Shown piece by piece: positions 33,680 through 42,476 of a stretch of DNA of 64,000 bases (its first letter is position 1; the number at the start of each line of letters is the position of its first letter). The position numbers were made by a program, and so were the translations under genes. Below the pieces are notes generated by a model that was given only the letters and a program-made list of their open reading frames with translations, ran no database searches and was not told the origin of the DNA. Source of the DNA: an uncultured Sutterella sp. (GTDB lineage: Bacteria > Pseudomonadota > Gammaproteobacteria > Burkholderiales > Burkholderiaceae_F); NCBI GenBank assembly GCA_905197905.1, contig CAJKAP010000005.1, positions 1 through 64,000 on the forward strand. Reading direction: 5' to 3'.

Positions 33680-34399
33680 GAATAGAGCCTTTGATTGAAC
33701 CTTGTTCTTGAAATTCTCTCACTCTCCAACCAAGAAAACGTGCTTCTAGCGTTCTCTCAATCAGCAGAGGAGGGGGTCAAGGTTCATCATGCCAGATTTC
33801 ACGCTGAATAGACAACTCTCGTTTTCACTCAGCCTTAAAAGAAATTCTGTACAAAACTATATGAACTGACTTCCAAAAGTTTTTTGTCTAACTTTTGGTG
33901 TGCAGTTCAACCTTTACACAGCTCTATTTTTCATATTCGCTCTGAATTTATCACAGTTTACAACTCGAAAAATTGGTGAAGTTTTCGAGAGCTATGACGT
34001 CTTCAGTTCCGCCGAGTACGGTTATAAAAGGTTTAAACCTTCCCTCTCGGCGATGGCCTATTGTTCCACGTTACGCTCACCAGGCGAATAACAGTGCTTG
34101 AACAAACACTTAGATTGAAAACTCCAGTCTAAGGCGGCATTTCTTGTGCAAACTACCACTGTACGTGCCACTTACCTGCTTTTATCACCATTCCCATCCT
34201 ATTTGGAATGGGTACAGGGCTTGGGCGCAAATATCAGGGTTGAAAGTCAAACACCTAACTACTCACCAATTAAGTGTCCAACCCACAAACAATTTCCATA
34301 TTTACCTATGGAAAGATTTTTTTATTGTACGCTCGAAATCATAAATTTTCAAACTTCTATTCATTTTTACGTATTTTCACGTACTTTTTTATATCATCT
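33680..34399. other. Gene-poor region with stacked inverted repeats, probable IS200/IS605 relic
   Basis: No convincing gene. Several stems lie in a row: CGCCGAG/CTCGGCG (34010-34016 with 34046-34052) enclosing the palindrome AGGTTTAAACCT (34029-34040); CTTAGA/TCTAAG (34109-34114 with 34128-34133); CCATTCC/GGAATGG (34189-34195 with 34206-34212). A tnpB fragment follows at 34400. The stems could be remains of a transposon right end or guide-RNA region. Short frames here (for example 33900-34091) lack ribosome-binding sites. Confidence 0.45.
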
Positions 34400-34615
34400 T
34401 TAGATCTGGTCTTTCTCTATTTTCAGAACATCTTCTGGAGACGCGGAAAGAAAAATAGTATTAAAGCGTTGATATCTTGAGAAAATCTTCTTGGTAGCAT
34501 TCACCTCAGCATGTTCCTCAAAGCCAGGTTTCTTGCACTTGAACTTGTCTCCTTGACGGTTGCCCCTTTCAATATGCCCACAGCGAGAACACTTCCGAGA
34601 TAAGCGAAAAAGCAC
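34400..34615 (-). pseudogene. C-terminal fragment of an IS200/IS605-family TnpB
   Basis: About 70 codons matching the end of TnpB: zinc-ribbon cysteines in SRKCSRCGHIERGNRQ and KFKCKK, then EEHAEVNATKKI, the equivalent of the conserved HADVNAA-type segment with its catalytic aspartate position. The fourth zinc cysteine is not evident (KKPGF where a Cys is expected), and everything N-terminal is missing. No tnpA is seen. It is a dead remnant of an RNA-guided nuclease gene. The 5' edge overlaps the terminator of the neighbouring carrier gene. Confidence 0.75.
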
Positions 34616-34641
34616 CGAGACCTATTACATGTCATCGGTGC
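34607..34641 (-). terminator. Terminator of the DcuC-type carrier gene
   Basis: Read leftward, GCACCGA (34641-34635) pairs with TCGGTGC (34618-34612), followed by TTTTT. It lies 25 bases past the carrier stop codon. Confidence 0.85.
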
Positions 34642-34665
34642 CCTTGGTTTAGTAAAAGAGAGGGA

Positions 34666-35949
34666 TTAGTGCGTCAAGAAGTAGAGCGTCAAGAGCATCA
34701 CTACCGCAGCAGGCGCCGTACGCTTCACGACTTCAACTGGAGAAACTCCAGCGATACCAGACAAGAGAATAATCCCACCAGCAAGCGGAGAGGCCTGACG
34801 ACCAATACCTGCTGAAACCATGGAAAGATAGCCCAAGCCGTCAATCGTAAGACCAAACTTTTCAGCGTGAGGTGTCACGGCTTCATTGAAGGCAAAAGCG
34901 GCAGCGTCGCCAGAACCCGTTAACACGGCAAGGATGAAGGGACCAAAGCTGCCACCAATCTTGGCAACTTCGTTTGCATGCTTCAAATATTCCACGAAGA
35001 GGTCAATCAGGCCAGAGGCACGAAGACCAGCGGCAAACACGCCAGCGGCAATGATGATACCGATGATGTTAGCGTAACCACGACCCATCCCTTCAAAGAA
35101 CTTCTTCGTCACGGCTTCAGGGCTCGTGCGCGTCACAGCCAAAGCGTAGACGGTACCGACGAGCATAGCAGTAGCCACTGAAATCTTGAAGTCAGGAACG
35201 TATTTCTTCACGACCATGGAGACCGTCACCATCAAAACGACAGGAACGAGCGGAGCAATGGCGTAGAAGACGTTTGGCTTATCAATCGGATCAGCATCGT
35301 CAAACTTCACAATACCCGTATTGGCAAAACCTTCTTTTTTGTAGTCTTTGTAGAAAAGACAGGTAAGCGTCAGGCAAAGGATACTCACTAAACCAATCGT
35401 CAGCGTTGTCACCGAGTGTGCACCAATAAACTGCATCACATCCATACCAGCGAGTTTCGCCACAAAGGGGTTATGCGATACCCCTGGGTTTAAGTAAGCT
35501 GGCACCATACAAGCGCCCACCGAGGCTGCCGCAAGAGCAGGGTGGAAGCCAGAACGAACCAAAATCGGAACCATTGTCGGCGCAACCGCGGCTGAGAGTC
35601 CCGCCATCGACGGAATAGCGGTCGAAATAATACTCGTCACCACCATACAGGCAGGCAAGAGCAAGAGCCCTAAGCGCTTCAAGGGGCGCATTAAGAGCAC
35701 AACTAAGTGCACGTCGCACTTTGTGAGAGAGATCACAGCCGCAAAACCCAAAGCCGAACAGATAGCGATAATCAAGCTACCGTTGGTCATGGATTTATCG
35801 AACTGTTGGAAGGCCATCATGGGCTTCATCGACACGATGGCTAAAAGGAAGCCAGCGGTGAGAAGAACTAGACGCGTTTCATAACGCTTGATGAGAGCAT
35901 AGACTGTCGCGATGACGACAATACCAGCGAACCACAGGGTCAAAGACAT
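34666..35949 (-). CDS. DcuC-type C4-dicarboxylate/organic acid carrier (paralogue 1)
   Basis: 427-residue inner-membrane carrier with about 12 helices. It is closely related to the carrier at 41163-42431: both have YALIKRYETRLVL, AFQQFDKSMTN, LTKCDVHLV, IIGIIIAAGVFAAGL and TGSGDAAAFAFNEAVTPHA. These place it in the DcuC family. GAGG precedes the ATG and a terminator follows. It stands alone next to an exported FAD reductase gene on the same strand, so it may move the acid made or used by that enzyme. Substrate unknown. Confidence 0.85.
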   Translation of the reverse strand: MSLTLWFAGIVVIATVYALIKRYETRLVLLTAGFLLAIVSMKPMMAFQQFDKSMTNGSLIIAICSALGFAAVISLTKCDVHLVVLLMRPLKRLGLLLLPACMVVTSIISTAIPSMAGLSAAVAPTMVPILVRSGFHPALAAASVGACMVPAYLNPGVSHNPFVAKLAGMDVMQFIGAHSVTTLTIGLVSILCLTLTCLFYKDYKKEGFANTGIVKFDDADPIDKPNVFYAIAPLVPVVLMVTVSMVVKKYVPDFKISVATAMLVGTVYALAVTRTSPEAVTKKFFEGMGRGYANIIGIIIAAGVFAAGLRASGLIDLFVEYLKHANEVAKIGGSFGPFILAVLTGSGDAAAFAFNEAVTPHAEKFGLTIDGLGYLSMVSAGIGRQASPLAGGIILLSGIAGVSPVEVVKRTAPAAVVMLLTLYFLTH

Positions 35950-36183
35950 AGAATTTCCTCATTTTCTATTGTTGCTGGGAGTGGTGGTCTCTTCTTAACT
36001 GCAGTGCAAGAGTTGCTTTTGGTCCTGCAAATTTTTCTCCTGCACTGATTAGGAAGATTCTTGACAGTATAGATGGGTGTAAGAAAATGTTTAAGCCCCT
36101 AATTAGGGAATCCGACCTAGAGGTTTCCCCTAGATTACTTACAGGTTTCCCGCTTAAAGAGAAAAACCGCTTTTAAAGAAGAG

Positions 36184-36217
36184 AAAGCCAATCATCAATC
36201 GCTCGATGATTGGCTTT
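36184..36217 (-). terminator. Terminator of the Tat-exported reductase gene
   Basis: A perfect 13-bp stem AAAGCCAATCATC/GATGATTGGCTTT (36184-36196 with 36205-36217). Read leftward it is followed by a pyrimidine-rich CTCTTCTTT tract. It lies 25 bases after the stop codon. Confidence 0.8.
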
Positions 36218-36241
36218 CTTAATTAAGAAAAATGGAAGAAA

Positions 36242-38041
36242 TTAGCCGATTCGTTGGCCAATAACATATCCTTGCGTGGTGCAACGGCCAAGACCATGTT
36301 GAGAGCAACCACCAGCGCTTTCACCGCCACACCAAAGCCCTTCGATAACTTTACCTTCTAAGTCAACAACGCGACAATCTAAGTCAATACGCAACCCTGC
36401 GTACGAATCATGCACTGCAAAAGTCGCCCAGGCCGCATAGAAAGGTCCCTTTACAATGGCATGTTTGGGTTTCGGTTTATCAAAGTCCTCGTCTTTCTTT
36501 GCTTTGACAAAGCCGTTATAGCGCTCAATCGTAGCCTTGAGAACCTCTGGCTTCATTTTGTAGGTTTGCCATGGAGAAGAGTTGATTTTTTCAGCTAACT
36601 CTTCAATCGTATCCGCAACAAAGAAAAGTTCTGGGTCGGCACTTTTGTCGTCAAGCTTAACTTGCTCTCGTTTGAGCGCCTCTGCGTCAAATATAGCCCA
36701 CTGTGGACCAGCTGAAAAATCGGGAGTCTGGCTGCCTTCATTAATGGCTAATGCTGCATCAATGTAGTTGCGTGGACGATATTGAATGCGTGTGGTATTC
36801 CTCCAATCTCCGTGGACATATGGAGCTCCATCTTTATAGAAACCTTCTGTAGTTCCATTGGGATATCCATTTTCCATTTCGTTGTAGAAGCGACGCCCCA
36901 CCTGATTAACAATGATGGCATTTTGCCAATTGGCAAAGAAAATACCAGTGTATTTAACAAAGGGAAAAATTGGCGATTCTGGACGCCAAGTTACGTAGTT
37001 TGTACGAACCCCCAACACAGGACGTTTTCTCAGGCTCCCGTTACGGTCCATACTCTGGTTGGCGGTTCCCCAAAGGGACGCTCCAATTCGCATTGCAGCT
37101 AGCTCCCCAGATGCATCCTGTGGGGAATACTCTGCGGCTGCATTTGGGTACTCAGCTGTCAACCGCGGATCGAAAATACGGCGAAATTCTACGTTGCCCG
37201 CATTACCACCAGTCGCGATAACCACGCCTTTTTTAGCGCGAATCGTCACCGTTTTCTTTCCTGATTCAATATTGCCCTCTGAACGGAAGCTCTTCAGCGC
37301 TTCCTTCGTATCTGGTCTAACTCTTGGAGAGTGATGAGCTTCGAGACCAACAACACGCTTGTTTCCACCTTCTTCTCGAAAAAGGACATCCATATGGTAG
37401 TTCAATAAGAATTTCACTCCCTTTTTTCTCGCAGAAGCCTCAAGAGCACGCATTAATCCTGTACCCCCAGCTCCCGCAGGACTTTCGGCAGACTGTCCTT
37501 CTTTCCAAACACAATGTAATTCGCGCTTAGCCGAAATACCAATGGCATGGCCACCACGATTGTCTGGTGCTTGATCTACAAAAGGCACTCCGTTGGCCAT
37601 CAAAAAATCACAACATTGCGCTGCATTATGCGCAATCGTATATTGAACGCCGCGATCGTTATAACGATAATCTGGCATACCACCGGTTTCAACAACTGAC
37701 CAATCGGTCAAGTCCTTGAAATAAGTCTCTGGATCATCTTTAATCCCATACTTCTTTTGGAAATATGTGCCGCCACCTAAAGGCACGTTACCGCCTGAGG
37801 TAATCGCATGCCCTCCGATATCATAGTTAGCGTCTACAACAAGAACCGAGAATCCTCTATCACGGGCGCCAATCGCCGCTGGTAGCCCAGTCGCTCCAGC
37901 ACCTACGACAACAACGTCTGCTTCAAAGTCCCAATGCGCAGGAAGTTTTTCCGTACTGGTTGCAGCTGCTGACGGAAGGGCGAACGTCAGCCCAGCAGTA
38001 GCACTACCAGCAAGAAATGTACGACGAGAGAGATCTTTCAT
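36242..38041 (-). CDS. Tat-exported FAD-dependent reductase/dehydrogenase
   Basis: 599 residues from ATG 38041 (AAAGGAG upstream; a longer frame to 38077 is unlikely). The N-terminus KDLSRRTFLAGSATAG is a twin-arginine signal, so the protein is exported folded with cofactor. FAD_binding_2 fold: GAGATG dinucleotide motif (about 46-51), KKGVVIATGGNAG, and C-terminal GLWCGGESAGGCSQHGLGRC, which differs from the usual fumarate reductase ending. No haem or FMN domain. Related enzymes reduce or oxidise double bonds in organic acids or steroids; the substrate here is open. Next to a DcuC carrier gene. Confidence 0.82.
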   Translation of the reverse strand: MKDLSRRTFLAGSATAGLTFALPSAAATSTEKLPAHWDFEADVVVVGAGATGLPAAIGARDRGFSVLVVDANYDIGGHAITSGGNVPLGGGTYFQKKYGIKDDPETYFKDLTDWSVVETGGMPDYRYNDRGVQYTIAHNAAQCCDFLMANGVPFVDQAPDNRGGHAIGISAKRELHCVWKEGQSAESPAGAGGTGLMRALEASARKKGVKFLLNYHMDVLFREEGGNKRVVGLEAHHSPRVRPDTKEALKSFRSEGNIESGKKTVTIRAKKGVVIATGGNAGNVEFRRIFDPRLTAEYPNAAAEYSPQDASGELAAMRIGASLWGTANQSMDRNGSLRKRPVLGVRTNYVTWRPESPIFPFVKYTGIFFANWQNAIIVNQVGRRFYNEMENGYPNGTTEGFYKDGAPYVHGDWRNTTRIQYRPRNYIDAALAINEGSQTPDFSAGPQWAIFDAEALKREQVKLDDKSADPELFFVADTIEELAEKINSSPWQTYKMKPEVLKATIERYNGFVKAKKDEDFDKPKPKHAIVKGPFYAAWATFAVHDSYAGLRIDLDCRVVDLEGKVIEGLWCGGESAGGCSQHGLGRCTTQGYVIGQRIG

Positions 38042-38244
38042 GATTACTCCTTTGATGGTGTTTATGGTCAGTACCATCGTGAGTTGCGAAGATAGGGAGC
38101 TTCGCGTTGGTTGGGGGGACTAAATTCAGTATAGATCTGTACATACTCGAGTAGGTTGCACCATATCAAAAGTTAAGAGTTCCTCTTGTAGAAGCTAATT
38201 CCATTGTGACTTTGCTTTTGCTTAACACATCCCCAAAGTTTTTT

Positions 38245-38284
38245 TCAAAAAAAACGTGCTCCTACCAGAAGTAGAAACCACGCA
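38245..38284 (-). terminator. Terminator of the MFS/AbgA-like operon
   Basis: Read leftward, a two-part stem (CGTG with CACG, then TTCTAC with GTAGGA, one wobble) spanning 38282-38255 is followed by eight T. It lies about 35 bases after the amidohydrolase stop. Confidence 0.75.
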
Positions 38285-38319
38285 CAAAGAGGAATGTTTA
38301 AGAAGACAACAAAACTAAA

Positions 38320-39600
38320 TTATTTTTGAATGCCGTTGACTTTTTGAGCAAAACCAGTAAACACCTTAAAAGCGAGAGGTAAACTCTTTTCATCTTGGAT
38401 GTCAAAGGTCGGGCGATGGTGCCCTGGATGGTTACACCCATAAAGAATAAACGCCGCCTGTCCACCTTTCTGAATAACTCGGCGGATGAACAAAGCACAA
38501 TCTTCAGAACCAGATGGCACGTGAACTCGAGGAATCACGGTAGCCTCTGGGATGGTATGCATCACTTCTTCTACGACATCAAAAAGTTTCGGAGAAAGCG
38601 AGAGAGTCGTGGATTCGCCTGCAATTTTCACGTCTACCTTTACACGGTAAGATTTTTCAACCCCTGCAAAGATGTCGTAAACATAGTCGCGCATATAAGC
38701 GTTGACTTCTTCCGTGTCGCCACGAACTTCAAGCTGAAGTTTTGCCTGAGCTGCAATAACGTTACGTCCTTCACCGGCATGAAGAGTGCCTACCGAAATA
38801 CGGGTAGGACCATCACCATGGCGAGGAATCCCTTGAAGCATCATGCAGGCTGCGCAAGCAGCCATCAACGCACTGTGTCCCAGGTGAGGAGCATTACCAG
38901 CATGGGCTGGCGTACCAGTAATCGTTACGTCAAACTTCGTTGAGGCCAAGAAGCCGCCGTCCATCACGCCTATTTCACCCAACTTCGCACAACCGCCGAC
39001 ATGACCACTTAAAAAGTAGTCCACATCATCTACTAGACCAGAGGCCGCCATAGCACGAGCCCCACGTACCCCTTCCTCAGCAGGCTGAAAAATAAGCTTA
39101 AAGCGACCGCAGAGCTCGTCTTTATGTTCTACCAACCAACGGGCGACAGTTAAACCCACGGCCGTATGACCATCATGACCACAACCGTGCATCAAGCCTT
39201 CTCGTTCAGAGGCAAAGCCCTCGGCAGCAGGAAGATGGCTAGGATCACAACTTTCTTGCACCAAAACACAATCAATGTCGCTACGGAATGCTGTAGTAGG
39301 GCCAGGGCGTCCGGTGTCCAGGATAGCCACTGCCCCTGTATAGCCTTCTGTTTCATCTAAGAAGCTTTGAGGAACACCTTGTGCTAATGCTCGTTGCATA
39401 GCGCTTTTAACTAAATTTTCATCTCGCCCGAGCACTTCATTCACATCGATATTGGCCTTACCAACGGTCACGGGCAATCCTAATTTGCGCAACTCCTGAA
39501 CGATAAACCAAGTCGTTTCAAATTCTGTCCACCCTTCTTCCGGACGGCGGTGTAAGTGTCGACGAATGCGGACAAGATCTTCGGTGTAGGTCGTAGTCAT
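38320..39600 (-). CDS. M20 amidohydrolase, AbgA-like (p-aminobenzoyl-glutamate hydrolase type)
   Basis: 426-residue metallo-amidohydrolase of the M20 family. Metal-site motifs are MHGCGHDGHTA (about 136-146) and IFQPAEEGVRGARAM. The long insertion after VTVGKANIDVNEVLGRD and the GYTGAVAILDTGRPGP segment match AbgA rather than hippurate hydrolases. AbgA-type enzymes cut aminobenzoyl-glutamate, a folate breakdown product. TTTAGGAG precedes the ATG. It lies 25 bases after an MFS carrier in one operon; uptake followed by deconjugation is the likely logic. Confidence 0.83.
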   Translation of the reverse strand: MTTTYTEDLVRIRRHLHRRPEEGWTEFETTWFIVQELRKLGLPVTVGKANIDVNEVLGRDENLVKSAMQRALAQGVPQSFLDETEGYTGAVAILDTGRPGPTTAFRSDIDCVLVQESCDPSHLPAAEGFASEREGLMHGCGHDGHTAVGLTVARWLVEHKDELCGRFKLIFQPAEEGVRGARAMAASGLVDDVDYFLSGHVGGCAKLGEIGVMDGGFLASTKFDVTITGTPAHAGNAPHLGHSALMAACAACMMLQGIPRHGDGPTRISVGTLHAGEGRNVIAAQAKLQLEVRGDTEEVNAYMRDYVYDIFAGVEKSYRVKVDVKIAGESTTLSLSPKLFDVVEEVMHTIPEATVIPRVHVPSGSEDCALFIRRVIQKGGQAAFILYGCNHPGHHRPTFDIQDEKSLPLAFKVFTGFAQKVNGIQK

Positions 39601-39625
39601 TTTGTTCTCCTAAAAAATCACTTTT

Positions 39626-40924
39626 TTAAGCATTCACAGTGGCAGCCTGACTATCTGCCTCAAAAACTTTTTCACGTTGAATTAGTTGGCGGCTCCAAAC
39701 TAGGCAGAGCAGTCCGACTACTGCCATCCCCAAAGCAAGGAGGTAGGCCAGGTCATAGTTGCCCGATTGAGTCTCTGTGTTTTGAGTCACCCAACGGATG
39801 ATCAGTGGGCCACCAAAGCCACCTAACGAATAAGCAAAAGCCATCACAGAAAAATTCACGCTATTGTGCTTTGCGCCAAACTCATCAGCCACAAGCCCTG
39901 GATAAACTCCAAAACTTGAACCAAAACTCAATCCCACCCCTAAGAGACCGACAAAGAAAAGAAGATCATCCCCAGCCTTAGCAAAATAGAGGCACAAAAG
40001 AGAGCCAATAGCAATGAACAAAGCAATCCCTAAGGTCAGTAAGCGTCCAACCTTGTCAGAAATGGTTCCTGAGAGGAAACGACCTGCTGTATTCGCAAGA
40101 GACAAGACTGAAATGCTCAAAGCAACCAACGTGGCATTAAAACTCATTTGGTTTTTGGCAATCTCCGAAATATTGGAGAGCATCATGAGTCCCAACATAG
40201 CCATCACCGCAAAAAGAATGAACAGTGAGTAAAAGAGGGGAGTGCGCACCATACCCAACCACGTCACATCCTTCACGGACTTACACTCAGTATTTGCCTT
40301 GGAAGCCAAACCCAACATTTCCGCTAAATTGTCTGGGCAACGTTTGAGAGGTAAGGCAGATAAAACGATCACTCCACCAAGCAAAGCGGCAAAAACAAAG
40401 AGCGTTTGACTAATCCCTAAACTAGCAATAAGCCCATTAGCGAGTAGGGGAAGTAAGGCTCCACCAATACCTAAACAAGCACATACCGTTCCACCAGCAA
40501 AGCCTCTACGCTCGGGGAAAAATTTCACTGCACTGTTAATCGTGCAACCGTTAATCAATCCTGTGCCAGCACCAACCAACAAGCCATAGCTCAAATAAAG
40601 CTCACTTACCGCCGTTGCCATAGCACTCATGGCATAACCAACAGCGAGGCAGACACCGCCAACCAAAATGATCCAACGTGGTCCAAAACGGTCATTGATA
40701 AAGCCCCCAGCCAACATCAACACTGGCGTCAATCCTGTAGCAAGACCAAAGACAGACCCTAACATCGCGACGGTCACTGGCATGTCTGGATTGAGAGTCG
40801 TGAAGTGCTCAGCTATTGCGCTAGCAAAGACGCTCCAGACATAAAGTGCACCAGTAAAAAAATTGATCAAGCAAAAGAGCACTAAAAAGAGCCATCGCTG
40901 CTTAAGGATGTTTGTGGGGTTCAT
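39626..40924 (-). CDS. OFA-type MFS carrier (oxalate/formate antiporter family)
   Basis: 432-residue carrier with 12 helices. The N-terminal FFTGALYVWSVFASAI and the YGLLVGAGTGLINGCTINSAVKFFPERRG segment mark the OFA branch of the major facilitator superfamily, which exchanges small organic acids. First gene of an operon with the AbgA-like hydrolase, so it may import that enzyme's conjugate or export a product. The start has a poor ribosome-binding site. Divergent from the next DcuC carrier across a region with a 20-base palindrome. Confidence 0.87.
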   Translation of the reverse strand: MNPTNILKQRWLFLVLFCLINFFTGALYVWSVFASAIAEHFTTLNPDMPVTVAMLGSVFGLATGLTPVLMLAGGFINDRFGPRWIILVGGVCLAVGYAMSAMATAVSELYLSYGLLVGAGTGLINGCTINSAVKFFPERRGFAGGTVCACLGIGGALLPLLANGLIASLGISQTLFVFAALLGGVIVLSALPLKRCPDNLAEMLGLASKANTECKSVKDVTWLGMVRTPLFYSLFILFAVMAMLGLMMLSNISEIAKNQMSFNATLVALSISVLSLANTAGRFLSGTISDKVGRLLTLGIALFIAIGSLLCLYFAKAGDDLLFFVGLLGVGLSFGSSFGVYPGLVADEFGAKHNSVNFSVMAFAYSLGGFGGPLIIRWVTQNTETQSGNYDLAYLLALGMAVVGLLCLVWSRQLIQREKVFEADSQAATVNA

Positions 40925-41027
40925 ATTCGGGTATTAATCCTGAAAAATTTATTTCTTTCTCGTCATTATATTTATCCATCAAAAAATAAAAAGTAGGAAT
41001 TTTCCTCTAATGGAATATTGGTTATTT

Positions 41028-41052
41028 GATATCGGATATCCGATATCCGATA
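41028..41052. promoter_or_regulatory. Perfect 20-base palindrome in a divergent promoter region
   Basis: GATATCGGATATCCGATATC (41028-41047) is fully self-complementary and continues as a tandem GATATCC repeat to 41052. It lies between the leftward MFS/AbgA-like operon and the rightward carrier/porin operon, a position from which one regulator could control both. The GntR/UTRA regulator at 43678-44442 is the nearest candidate; the match is inferred. Confidence 0.5.
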
Positions 41053-41162
41053 GTTATCATGTCGAAAATCCCTGATTGTAATTTTGTGTGTACCTTATAA
41101 AATTTCACCTATCCCTGTACCCAAGAAGTTCCTACTCTTCAGGAGCGAATCTGGAGATTGAT

Positions 41163-42431
41163 ATGTCCATTCCATTATTAGTTTCAATAATTGTCGTAAT
41201 TGCAACGATTTACGCTTTAATTAAAAGATATGAAACTAGATTAGTTTTAATTAGTGCTGGCCTAATTATGGCTTTATGTTCATTAAAGCCTATGGTTGCT
41301 TTCCAGCAATTCGATAAATCCATGACAAATAGTTCGTTAATCATCGCTATTTGTTCGGCCATGGGGTTTGCTGCCGCTGTCTCTTTGACTAAGTGTGATG
41401 TGCACTTGGTAGCTCTTTTAACCCGCCCACTACGTAAATTAGGCGTTTTGCTTTTACCCGCCTGCATGTTGGTGACTAGTCTTTGTGCTGTCGCCATTCC
41501 TTCTACGGCTGGTCTTTGTGCGGCGGTGGGACCCTCTATGATTCCTATTTTGATTCGCGCTGGCTTCCGCCCCGTCATAGCGGCAACGGCTATTGTGGCG
41601 TCCACCACTCCAGCACTGTTCAATCCTGGTGTTTCGCATAACGTCTTTATTGCCAAGCTAGCTAACATAGATGTGATGACCTTAATTGGGAACGTCAGTC
41701 CAGCTCTCCTTGCTTTAAGTTTGGCGGCAGTCGTTGGAATCACAATCATCTGCTTTATCTACCGTGATTACCAAAAGCCCGCCACTAATTCGGCGAATAC
41801 CTCCGAAGTCGCCATGGCAGATAACCTGCCTGAAAAAGTGAACGTGCTTTATGCCCTCGCTCCATTGGTTCCTATCTTGATTTTGCTTTACTTCTCGCTC
41901 TTTACGAGCACGAAGCTTAGCGTTGCTACGGCCATGATTATCGGTACCATCTACGCCATCGCTGTGACTCGCACTAACCCAGCAACAGTCACAAAGCAAT
42001 TCTTCGGCGGTATGGGCAAAGGTTATGCCGACATTCTCGGCATCATCATCGCGGCTGGTGTTTTCGCTGCTGGTCTGAAAGCTGCCGGCGTGGTTGACCT
42101 CCTTGTGCAAGCGCTCACCTCTGCCAATGAACTCGCTCGTATCGGCGGAGCTTTTGGTCCCTACATCATGGGCGTTTTAACTGGTTCTGGTGATGCTGCC
42201 GCCTTTGCTTTCAATGAAGCGGTGACTCCTCACGCCCCTCAGTTCGGTATGACTGTTGAATCGTTAGGCTACCTTGCTGTTGTCTCTGGCGCCTTCGGTC
42301 GCTTAACCTCGCCGTTGGCTGGTGGAGTGATTTTGGTTGCCGGTATCGCTGCAGTTAACCCTCTCGACATTGTGAAACGTACGGCTCCTGTCATGTTCCT
42401 GTTGCTTTTGGGCTCGTACTTCTTCCTCTAA
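41163..42431 (+). CDS. DcuC-type C4-dicarboxylate/organic acid carrier (paralogue 2)
   Basis: 422 residues from ATG 41163, which follows TGGAGATTGAT; a longer frame from 41088 is unlikely. About 12 helices, and the same signature segments as the carrier at 34666-35949 (YALIKRYETRLVL, TGSGDAAAFAFNEAVTPHA). It starts an operon with a porin 45 bases downstream, pairing outer- and inner-membrane passage. The first 240 bases use many AT-rich codons (TTA, ATT, AGA), whereas the rest uses preferred codons, an internal step not seen in the paralogue. Confidence 0.86.
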   Translation: MSIPLLVSIIVVIATIYALIKRYETRLVLISAGLIMALCSLKPMVAFQQFDKSMTNSSLIIAICSAMGFAAAVSLTKCDVHLVALLTRPLRKLGVLLLPACMLVTSLCAVAIPSTAGLCAAVGPSMIPILIRAGFRPVIAATAIVASTTPALFNPGVSHNVFIAKLANIDVMTLIGNVSPALLALSLAAVVGITIICFIYRDYQKPATNSANTSEVAMADNLPEKVNVLYALAPLVPILILLYFSLFTSTKLSVATAMIIGTIYAIAVTRTNPATVTKQFFGGMGKGYADILGIIIAAGVFAAGLKAAGVVDLLVQALTSANELARIGGAFGPYIMGVLTGSGDAAAFAFNEAVTPHAPQFGMTVESLGYLAVVSGAFGRLTSPLAGGVILVAGIAAVNPLDIVKRTAPVMFLLLLGSYFFL

Positions 42432-42476
42432 TCACTTAAAAAATAGACTCCAACCATCTTTTTAGGAGAACAAATT

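Noticed and set aside
33900..34091. Rightward 63-codon frame in the gene-poor region
   Set aside because: It spans several inverted repeats and lacks a start signal; better explained as transposon-relic sequence.
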